The notes below the pieces were generated by a model. The model saw nothing but the letters and a program-made list of their open reading frames with translations. It did no database searches and had not been told where the DNA came from. A stretch of DNA of 64,000 bases from NCBI RefSeq assembly GCF_003994415.1, contig NZ_CP034689.1, forward strand, positions 5,766,001 through 5,830,000, written 5' to 3'. Numbering within the stretch: the stretch's first letter is position 1; every line of letters begins with the position of its first letter. Positions 44,027 through 50,873 of the stretch are shown here, piece by piece. Source of the stretch: Achromobacter spanius. GTDB taxonomy: Bacteria > Pseudomonadota > Gammaproteobacteria > Burkholderiales > Burkholderiaceae_B. A program made the position numbers and the translations under genes.

Positions 44027-44191
44027 ATGAGATCACCATTGATTGTTTTGCTTGCCACGCTTGCCATCACCGGCCTGGTTAGCGCTTGCACCGGCAGCCC
44101 GGGCGGCCCGCCCCATCCCGGCGCCGTCAACCCCTACAGTGAAGGCGGCTTTCACGACGCGGGGCCGAACTATCCGAATACGGGTCGCTGA
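44027..44191 (+). CDS. Small lipoprotein, 54 residues
   Basis: A short frame with AGGAG seven bases before the ATG, a signal peptide and lipobox VSAC (cysteine 21). The mature 34 residues are Gly/Pro/Asn-rich (GSPGGPPHPGAVNPYSEGG). It is 57 bases after the TPR-like gene on the same strand. Function unknown; it is too short for most gene finders but has all the marks of a real lipoprotein. Confidence 0.68.
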   Translation: MRSPLIVLLATLAITGLVSACTGSPGGPPHPGAVNPYSEGGFHDAGPNYPNTGR

Positions 44192-44246
44192 ACGAGAAGC
44201 AAGGCTGCGGGAAAGACGTCCACTTTCTCCATCCATCCGGGCGCAA

Positions 44247-44786
44247 TCAACCCGGCTGCGCCAACAAGCGCTGAATCTCGGCCTCCGTCTCCGCATACTT
44301 GCCCTCGCCAAAATGGCGGTAGACGATCTGGCCTTGCTTGTCGATCAGGTAAAAGGCCGGCCAGTACTGGTTGCGGTAGGCATCCCAGGTGGCATAGCGG
44401 TTGTCTTGCGCCACCGGATACGTGATGCCAAAGCGCTCCAGCGCCTTCTGCACGTTGGGCGTGGACCGTTCAAACGGGAACTCCGGCGTATGTACGCCCA
44501 CCACCTCCAGCCCCTGGCTCTTGTACTTCTGATACCAGCTTGTGACGTAGGGCAAGGTGCGCACGCAGTTGATGCAGGTGTAGGTCCAGAAGTCCACCAG
44601 CACCACCCTGCCGCGCAGCGACGCCAGCGTCAGCGGGTCGCTGTTGAGCCAGTGCTCGATGCCGGTGAATTCCGGCGCGGGGGTCGGTGTAGAAGCGCCC
44701 GCCTGCGCGGTAAGCGGCATCACCGAGGCGGCAAGCGACGTGGCCAACAACGCGCCCAGCGCGATTTTCTTGAAGGTGGCGGACAT
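44247..44786 (-). CDS. Periplasmic TlpA/DipZ-like thioredoxin
   Basis: A 179-residue redoxin with a signal peptide cut after about residue 29 (LTAQA). The active-site CxxC is C71/C74 in FWTYTCINCVRTLPY, the form found in the C-terminal domain of DipZ. The cis-proline region is QYWPAFYLID. It would receive electrons from the CcdA gene 31 bases upstream and reduce periplasmic disulfides, perhaps in cytochrome c maturation. AGGAG precedes the start. Confidence 0.9.
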   Translation of the reverse strand: MSATFKKIALGALLATSLAASVMPLTAQAGASTPTPAPEFTGIEHWLNSDPLTLASLRGRVVLVDFWTYTCINCVRTLPYVTSWYQKYKSQGLEVVGVHTPEFPFERSTPNVQKALERFGITYPVAQDNRYATWDAYRNQYWPAFYLIDKQGQIVYRHFGEGKYAETEAEIQRLLAQPG

Positions 44787-44817
44787 GGTCGTACTCCTTG
44801 AATGCGGGTAAGAAAGG

Positions 44818-45507
44818 TCAGTTGAAAAGGTTGCTGATCCAGGCGTACGCCAGGATGTCGTACTGGAAATAGATGGCGGCGGCAGTCAGGATCAACAGCA
44901 CGCCAAAGCCTTGCTGCAAGCGCTGCGTGTAGCGCGACAAGCCCCGCACCCGCGCCGCGATGGCCTGGCCGCCGTAGGCGATCACCAGCATCGGAATGCC
45001 TGCACCGATAGCGAACATCAACAACAAGGTGCTGGACTGCGTCAGGTTCTGCGCCTTGGCGGCCAGCACCAGAATCGACGCCAGCACCGGGCCGGCGCAG
45101 GGCGTCCACACCGCCCCCAACGACAGCCCCAGCACAAAGCCGCCCGCGTTGCCGCTGCCCGTGCCGCCCGCGCTGAAGGCCAACTGTTGCAAGGGGCCGC
45201 CGATGCGGGCGATCAGGCGGTCGTAAGGTTGCGGCCAGATGCGCACCAGGCCGAACAGCGCCAGCAGCGCGATCGACGTGGACCGCACCGCTTCGTGTAC
45301 CGATGCGTTCAGGTTGGACAACAGGCTTAGCGCGATACCCAGGCCGGCAAACGCCAGCACAAAGCCGGACACCACGAACAAGGGGCGCCAGCGGTCCGGG
45401 CGTTCCAGCGAGGTGCCCAGCAGCACCGGCAACAAGGGCAGCACGCAGGGCGAGGCAATGGTCAGCATGCCGGCCAGCAAAGCGATGGGGGTGTTGATCA
45501 GGTCCAT
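44818..45507 (-). CDS. ccdA: CcdA-type thiol-disulfide transporter
   Basis: A 229-residue membrane protein of the CcdA/DsbD-beta family with six helices. The two redox cysteines are C21 in ASPCVLPLLP and C137 in WTPCAGPVLA. It transfers reducing equivalents from cytoplasmic thioredoxin across the membrane to a periplasmic partner, here surely the TlpA-like protein next door. AAAGGA precedes the ATG at 45507. The pair is a split equivalent of DipZ. Confidence 0.92.
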   Translation of the reverse strand: MDLINTPIALLAGMLTIASPCVLPLLPVLLGTSLERPDRWRPLFVVSGFVLAFAGLGIALSLLSNLNASVHEAVRSTSIALLALFGLVRIWPQPYDRLIARIGGPLQQLAFSAGGTGSGNAGGFVLGLSLGAVWTPCAGPVLASILVLAAKAQNLTQSSTLLLMFAIGAGIPMLVIAYGGQAIAARVRGLSRYTQRLQQGFGVLLILTAAAIYFQYDILAYAWISNLFN

Positions 45508-45682
45508 GGGGCAAGTCCTTTGGAAAGAGGCCCCATTGCACCCGCGCCGCGTATCCGGCTTGTGCCGGTTTTGCGTGTTTTTTCCTGGCTTATGTATCTA
45601 CCGCAGGGGCGTACACAGTACGACACACTTGCGGCGGCGGCCGGCGCTATAACCCGTTCATGCCCTGCCCCCGGAGACCCTT

Positions 45683-45814
45683 ATGAAGCGCATCCTGGCC
45701 GTACTGCTGTTGATGTTCGGCGGTTTCAGCACCGAAGCCGCCAAGTCCTTCCAATGCCAGCTCATCGCCAATACCCGGCCGCGCCGCGACCCGCTGCCGC
45801 CGGCCGACCGCTGA
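45683..45814 (+). CDS. Short secreted peptide, 43 residues
   Basis: A short frame with GGAG seven bases before the ATG and a clear signal peptide (MKRILAVLLLMFGGFSTEAA). The mature part is only about 23 residues, basic and Pro-rich, with one cysteine (KSFQCQ). It lies 80 bases upstream of the response regulator on the same strand and may be cotranscribed. No family recognised; it might be a modulator of the adjacent sensor kinase, which is speculation. Confidence 0.55.
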   Translation: MKRILAVLLLMFGGFSTEAAKSFQCQLIANTRPRRDPLPPADR

Positions 45815-45894
45815 AGGCGCCGCCTTGGATAAAATCCGCCTACCCGCGCGTGTGCTTCCGCGCGTTGCCGCCCCCACCCTTTAGGCCACCGCAG

Positions 45895-46635
45895 ATGGAT
45901 CAGATTGATCACGTGATGATCGTCGACGACGATCGTGAAATACGCGAGCTTGCCGGCAACTTTCTGAAGAAGAACGGCCTGACCGTTACGCTGGCGGCCG
46001 ATGGCCGGCAGATGCGTTCGCTGCTGGAAAACCTGTCCGTGGACCTGATCGTGCTGGACATCATGATGCCGGGCGACGACGGTCTGGTGCTGTGCAGCGA
46101 ACTGCGCAGCGGCAAGCACCGCCGCATTCCGATCCTGCTGCTGACCGCCCGCAGCGACGACATGGACCGCGTGCTGGGCCTGGAAATGGGCGCCGACGAT
46201 TATCTGGTCAAGCCCTTTGTGGCGCGCGAACTGCTGGCCCGCATCAAGGCGATACTGCGGCGCACGCGCATGCTGCCGCCCAATTTCCAGGTGACGGAAC
46301 CGGGCCGCGAGATCGCCTTCGGCGACTGGCGGCTGGACACCACCGCGCGTCACCTACTGGATGAGAGCGGCACGGTGGTGTCGCTAAGCGGCGCCGAGTA
46401 CCGGCTGCTGCGCGTGTTCCTGGACCACCCGCAGCGCGTGCTGAATCGCGATCAACTGCTGAACCTGACCCAAGGCCGCGACGCCGATTTCTTTGGCCGC
46501 TCGATCGACCTGCTGGTCAGCCGCCTGCGCCAACGCCTGCGCGAAGATGCGCGCGAACCCCGCTACATCAAGACCGTGCGCAGCGAAGGCTATGTGTTCG
46601 CGGCGGCGGTCGACGTGTCGGAAGCCAACGAGTGA
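45895..46635 (+). CDS. OmpR-family response regulator
   Basis: A 246-residue regulator. The receiver has D11/D12, phospho-aspartate D55 (LIVLDIMMPG), T84 and K106 (YLVKPF), all intact. The winged helix covers about residues 140-240 (LSGAEYRLLRVFLDHPQRVLNR and YIKTVRSEGYVFA). The start at 45895 is set by receiver homology; the frame is open upstream but non-coding in look. Its stop overlaps the kinase start (GTGA). The sequence resembles OmpR, but no osmotic porin gene is near. Confidence 0.93.
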   Translation: MDQIDHVMIVDDDREIRELAGNFLKKNGLTVTLAADGRQMRSLLENLSVDLIVLDIMMPGDDGLVLCSELRSGKHRRIPILLLTARSDDMDRVLGLEMGADDYLVKPFVARELLARIKAILRRTRMLPPNFQVTEPGREIAFGDWRLDTTARHLLDESGTVVSLSGAEYRLLRVFLDHPQRVLNRDQLLNLTQGRDADFFGRSIDLLVSRLRQRLREDAREPRYIKTVRSEGYVFAAAVDVSEANE

Positions 46636-47984
46636 ACCGTCCAGCACGCCCGCGATCCGCCTGGCCCGGCACCCTGGTCGCCCGGTTGTTCCTGATTTTT
46701 CTGATCGGCCTGGTGCTGGCGTATGGCTTGTCGTTCGCCTCGCTGTTCTACGAACGCTACAACACCACCAAGAGCATGATGCTGGGCGACCTGGAGCGCG
46801 ACGTCGCCATCGCGATGGACGTGTTGGACCGCCTGCCCGCCGATGAACGCGCGGCCTGGCTGCCGCGCCTTTCCAGCGGGAACCGGCAGTACCTGCTGAG
46901 CGACGGCCAGGCCGATCAACCCTTGCGGCTGGACGTCGCGCGCAATGCCGCCAGCGCCATCGAAGCGGCGCTGGGCACCGCGCGCCCGCTGACCATACGC
47001 GCCATGGCGAACGACCCCCGGCACATCCAGGCGCGCGTCGTGCTGTCCGACGGGCAACCCGTTGTCCTGGATATCCACCTGTCGTCGATGCGCCCCGAGC
47101 CATGGCTGCTGGTGGTGCTGGCAGTGCAGTTGCTGCTGCTGATCGTTTGCGCATGGCTGGCGGTGCGTCTTGCCGTGCGGCCGTTGACGCGTCTGGCCCA
47201 TGCCGCCGAGACGCTGGACCCGAACACCAAGAGCCCGCTGTTGGAAGAAGACGGCCCCGCCGAAGTGGCGCACGCCGCCACCGCGTTCAACGCCATGCAA
47301 GCCCGCATCGCCGCCCATGTGGCCGAGCGCATGCAGATACTGGGCGCTATCTCGCACGATCTGCAAACGCCCATCACCCGCATGAAACTGCGCACCGAGT
47401 TCATGGACGCATCAGACGACCGCGACAAGCTGGCGCAGGACCTGAACGAAGTGGAAAGGCTGGTGCGCGAAGGTATCGATTACGCACGCAGCGCGCACGG
47501 CAAGGTCGAAACGCCTGCGCGCGTGGACCTGCATGCGTTTCTGGAAAGCCTGGTCTATGACTATCAAGACACGGGCAATCTCGTCAGCTTAAGCGGTGAC
47601 CACGCCAGGCCGCTGATGACGCGCCCGCACGCGCTGCGGCGGATTTTGGGCAACCTGATCGACAACGCGCTGAAGTTCGCGGGCGCGGCTGAAGTGGACG
47701 TGGCGGTGCATGGCGACACGGCGGTATCGATCTTTGTGCAGGATCGCGGCCCCGGCATTCCCGAACACGAACGGGCTGCTGTGCTGCAACCCTTCTATCG
47801 CCTGGAAAGTTCGCGCAACCGCGATACCGGTGGCACGGGCCTGGGCCTGGCCATCGCGCAGCAGTTGGCGGACGTGGTGGGCGGCACGCTGACGTTAGGC
47901 GCGCGGGAAGGCGGGGGGCTGTCGGTGGAGCTGCGCTTGAACGTGGCCCGCCAGGAATCCACGCCGCTTGGTCGATTGCCCTAG
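46632..47984 (+). CDS. Sensor histidine kinase
   Basis: A 450-residue EnvZ-like kinase. Two membrane helices (about residues 17-38 and 157-178) bound a periplasmic sensor of about 115 residues. A HAMP domain and HisKA follow, with phospho-histidine H242 in GAISHDLQTPITRM; the ATPase domain shows NLIDNALKFA, DRGPGIP and GGTGLGLAI. Start is GTG 46632, overlapping the response-regulator stop. Its 3' end overlaps the convergent mtnN by four bases. Signal unknown. Confidence 0.93.
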   Translation: MNRPARPRSAWPGTLVARLFLIFLIGLVLAYGLSFASLFYERYNTTKSMMLGDLERDVAIAMDVLDRLPADERAAWLPRLSSGNRQYLLSDGQADQPLRLDVARNAASAIEAALGTARPLTIRAMANDPRHIQARVVLSDGQPVVLDIHLSSMRPEPWLLVVLAVQLLLLIVCAWLAVRLAVRPLTRLAHAAETLDPNTKSPLLEEDGPAEVAHAATAFNAMQARIAAHVAERMQILGAISHDLQTPITRMKLRTEFMDASDDRDKLAQDLNEVERLVREGIDYARSAHGKVETPARVDLHAFLESLVYDYQDTGNLVSLSGDHARPLMTRPHALRRILGNLIDNALKFAGAAEVDVAVHGDTAVSIFVQDRGPGIPEHERAAVLQPFYRLESSRNRDTGGTGLGLAIAQQLADVVGGTLTLGAREGGGLSVELRLNVARQESTPLGRLP

Positions 47985-48739
47985 CCGTCCAGCAAGGCGC
48001 CCGACTTCAGCAGCGGCGCCAGTATGCCAGCGGAGTAGACGCGCGCAACGTTTTCCAGGAACGCGGTGAAGTCGGTCTTGGCGGCATGGTCGGCGCGGTC
48101 GGATATCACGCGCATCACCGCGAAGGGCACGCCGAATTCATAGCAGACTTGCGCCATCGCCGCGCCTTCCATTTCCACGCACAAGGCATCTGGCAAGCGC
48201 TTGCGCAGCACTTGAGCCTCGTCGTTGTGACTGACGAAACGGTCGCCGGTTGCGATCAGACCATTGTGGACGGTGGGCGTGGCCTGCGTGGCGGCTCCCT
48301 GGCTCGCGTGGGTAAACGCCTGGGTGAAGGTCACCGCGCTGTCACGCAGCAGTGTGCTCAGGCCGGCGTCCGCGTCAAAACACACCCGCCCCAACAAGGG
48401 AATCTCGTGTTGATCAAACAGCGGACGCGCGTCCATATCGTGCTGCATCAAGGTGCTGGCCACGACCACGTCGCCCACGTCCACGTCCGCATGCAGCCCG
48501 CCCGCCAAGCCAGTGAAGATGACGCGCGACACGTTGAATTCCCGAATGACAATCGATGCCGTGGCGGAGGCCGCCACCTTGCCGATGCGGCTTAACGCGA
48601 TCACGCAGGGCGTGCCCCACAAGGTACCCACATGGAAATCGCGCATGGCGATTCGGTGGACGGTAGCGCCGGGTTCCATCGCGGCCAACAGGTCGGCGAT
48701 TTCTTCGTGCAAGGCGCCCAGGATGGCGAGACGTTTCAT
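47981..48739 (-). CDS. mtnN: 5'-methylthioadenosine/S-adenosylhomocysteine nucleosidase
   Basis: A 252-residue PNP/UDP-family nucleosidase. The acid E12 (GALHEE), ribose-binding VEMEGAA and the catalytic aspartate in VISDRADH are present. It splits adenine from methylthioadenosine or S-adenosylhomocysteine in methyl-donor recycling. A loop with FDQHEIPLLG is slightly longer than in E. coli. Its start overlaps the IclR stop by ATGA, so it is under IclR control, an unusual partner for this housekeeping gene. Confidence 0.92.
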   Translation of the reverse strand: MKRLAILGALHEEIADLLAAMEPGATVHRIAMRDFHVGTLWGTPCVIALSRIGKVAASATASIVIREFNVSRVIFTGLAGGLHADVDVGDVVVASTLMQHDMDARPLFDQHEIPLLGRVCFDADAGLSTLLRDSAVTFTQAFTHASQGAATQATPTVHNGLIATGDRFVSHNDEAQVLRKRLPDALCVEMEGAAMAQVCYEFGVPFAVMRVISDRADHAAKTDFTAFLENVARVYSAGILAPLLKSGALLDG

Positions 48740-49647
48740 GCGCCCTCCTCTACGTACCCCAGCGCCGCGCTGGCCGCCGCCGCTTCTTTTTTCACCGCCG
48801 CCACGATCTTGCCGTTCGCCGACACATCGAAGCCGCCCGTCGCTCCCAGCGCCGTCAGCACCGCGCAGGGGCGGCCGGTGTGGTCATACAAGGGAGCCGA
48901 CACCGCGCTGATGCCGCGCAGGTTCGTGTCTTTCACCGTGGCGCAACCTGCCGCGCGCACCTGGCGCCGCAGTCCGCCGATGGGATCGTCGCGGTCCAAC
49001 AAGGCACGCAGGTCATCAGGCGACTCGGCCAGCTCGGCCAGCGCCATCTGCTGAATCGGCGCTTCGTCCAAGGCCCCCAGAAACGCGCGGCCCGTGGCAG
49101 ACCACAGCATCGACAACACCGAGCCCACGCGCACATTCACGGTGACGGGAAGCGCCGGTTCCTCGAAGCGAACAATTGTCGGCCCCTTGTTGCCCATGAC
49201 GGCAATAAAGCACGTGACGGCCAAGCTCTCGCGCAGGCGGATCAGCACGGGTTCGCTGATGCGCAAAGGGTCCGCCTGGCGCATGGCGGCCACGCCGACC
49301 ATCAGCGCTTCCAGGCCCAGGTGGTACTGCTGTGTCGCGACCTCCTGATCCACCAGCCCCTCGGCGATCAAGCTCATCAGATAGCGGTGCACCTTGGCGG
49401 GGCTTTCGTCCACATGCGCAGCAAGCGCGGTCAGGCTGGCGCGGCCGCCCAGGCGGGCCAGCCCTTTCAGCACCACCATGCCGGTTTCGGCGGCCTGCAC
49501 CCGTTGGCGGCGTTCGCGCGGGCGGTCAGCGGAGTCCAGTTCGGGGGTCGGGACGGTCGCTGTCGGGGACGCTTTGGTGGACGCGGCAGTGGCCCCTTTA
49601 TTGGGCGACTTCGTGGACGTCTTGGTCGACGGCTTGGGGGGACTCAT
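48736..49647 (-). CDS. IclR-family transcriptional regulator
   Basis: A 303-residue regulator. About 50 N-terminal residues are a Lys/Pro/Ser/Thr-rich tail not usual in the family. The HTH (GRASLTALAAHVDESPAKVHRYLMSLIAEGLV) covers roughly residues 65-105, and the IclR effector domain the rest. ATG 49647 has AGGAAG upstream. It is divergent from the Bug receptor and P450 genes, with a palindrome in the shared promoter region, so it probably controls them and itself. Confidence 0.9.
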   Translation of the reverse strand: MSPPKPSTKTSTKSPNKGATAASTKASPTATVPTPELDSADRPRERRQRVQAAETGMVVLKGLARLGGRASLTALAAHVDESPAKVHRYLMSLIAEGLVDQEVATQQYHLGLEALMVGVAAMRQADPLRISEPVLIRLRESLAVTCFIAVMGNKGPTIVRFEEPALPVTVNVRVGSVLSMLWSATGRAFLGALDEAPIQQMALAELAESPDDLRALLDRDDPIGGLRRQVRAAGCATVKDTNLRGISAVSAPLYDHTGRPCAVLTALGATGGFDVSANGKIVAAVKKEAAAASAALGYVEEGA

Positions 49648-49721
49648 AGCGGATGCACTTCCTGCAAATAGGGTGCGCGGACGACGACGCGCCGCGAAAT
49701 CGGCTCCAAGGTTAACCCCTC

Positions 49722-49756
49722 TTGAAAAATTACGCATTGCGTATATGATTTACGCA
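49722..49756 (+). promoter_or_regulatory. Bug-P450 promoter with embedded IclR-type palindrome
   Basis: TTGAAA (49722-49727) and TATGAT (49744-49749) are spaced 16 bases. Between them is TACGCA-t-TGCGTA (49731-49743), a perfect palindrome. A third TACGCA half-site lies at 49751-49756. On the minus strand TTGCGT and CGTAAT, 17 bases apart, can serve the IclR gene. Binding here would block or regulate both directions. Confidence 0.6.
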
Positions 49757-49799
49757 AAAGAAGGGATGCCATCAGGTCATCCCAAAATGGAGACAGCCG

Positions 49800-50801
49800 A
49801 TGCGCACCCCGAATCGCCCCCTGAAACGCACTTTCCTGGCCGGCCTGCTGGCCCTGCCCTTGCTGGCCTGTGCCAACGCTTTCGCCCAACAGGCGCCCGC
49901 CAACTACCCGTCCAAGCCCGTGCGCTGGGTGGTGCCCTATGCGGCGGGTGGCGGGTCCGACTTTCTGGCGCGCAGCATCGGCCAGGGCTTGTCGGGTCGC
50001 CTGGGCCAACCGGTTGTGATCGAGAACAAGCCGGGCGGCAACACCGCCATCGCGGCATCCGAAACCGCGCGCTCGCCGGCTGACGGCTACACCATGCTGT
50101 CGGCCGACAACGGCACCCTGGTGTTCAACCCCGCGCTGTACAAGAAGCTGTCGTACGACCCCGTCAAGGACTTGGCGCCCGTCACGCTAATGGGCCGCTT
50201 TCCAATGATTCTGGTGGTTGGCCCGTCCATGAAGGTCAACACCGTGCAGGAATTCCTGGCCGAGGCCAAGTCACGCAAGGAAGGCCTGGACTACGGTTCC
50301 GCCGGCGCGGGCAGCCCGCACCACCTGGCCATGGAACTGCTGAAAGTGGAAACCGGCCTGACCATGACCCACGTGCCGTATCGCGGCGCATCGCCCGCGT
50401 TGGCGGACGTGGCGGGCGGCCAGATCCCCGCGATGATGGTCGACCTGGCCGCAGGCGCCGGCTTCATCAACGGCGGCAAGGTTCGCGCGCTGGCCGTCGC
50501 CAACCCGACCCGCCTGCCGCAACTGCCCGACGTGCCCACCTTCGCCGAGGTCGGCCTGAAAAACGTGGAAGCGTCCGCGCAAGTGGGCGTGGTGGTGCCG
50601 GCCGGCACGCCGCCCGCCGTCATCGACGCGCTGAACAAGCAGGTGGTGGCCACCATCAATGACCCGGCCACGCGCAAGCGCCTGGTGGACTTCGGCATCG
50701 AGCCGGTCGGCAACACGCCCGCTGAGTACGCCGAGATGCTCAAGGGCGAACGCGCCCGCTGGCAAAAGCTGATCACTGATCTGAAGATTACGCTGGACTA
50801 A
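49800..50801 (+). CDS. Bug-family tripartite tricarboxylate-type solute receptor (TctC-like)
   Basis: A 333-residue periplasmic receptor with a signal peptide cut after ANAFAQ. Typical Bug motifs are YPSKPVRWVVPYAAGGGSD and VIENKPGGNTAIAA, then YGSAGAGSPHHLAMELL and VPYRGASPALADVAGGQI. Such proteins bind small carboxylates or amides, and many are orphans without their TctAB membrane partners, as here. GGAGA lies eight bases before the ATG. It is 72 bases upstream of the P450 gene on the same strand. Confidence 0.93.
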   Translation: MRTPNRPLKRTFLAGLLALPLLACANAFAQQAPANYPSKPVRWVVPYAAGGGSDFLARSIGQGLSGRLGQPVVIENKPGGNTAIAASETARSPADGYTMLSADNGTLVFNPALYKKLSYDPVKDLAPVTLMGRFPMILVVGPSMKVNTVQEFLAEAKSRKEGLDYGSAGAGSPHHLAMELLKVETGLTMTHVPYRGASPALADVAGGQIPAMMVDLAAGAGFINGGKVRALAVANPTRLPQLPDVPTFAEVGLKNVEASAQVGVVVPAGTPPAVIDALNKQVVATINDPATRKRLVDFGIEPVGNTPAEYAEMLKGERARWQKLITDLKITLD

Positions 50802-50820
50802 GCGCTGCCATCAGCACCCG

Positions 50821-50846
50821 CGGCCTGCCGTTCACGCGGCAGGCCG
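50821..50846 (+). other. Perfect hairpin between Bug receptor and P450 genes
   Basis: CGGCCTGCCG (50821-50830) and CGGCAGGCCG (50837-50846) form a ten-base-pair stem with a six-base loop. No T-run follows, so it is not a classic terminator. It may stabilise the upstream message or weaken readthrough. It abuts the ATG at 50847, which favours the later P450 start. Confidence 0.6.
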
Positions 50847-50873
50847 ATGCATCACGAATACACGGAAAGCATC

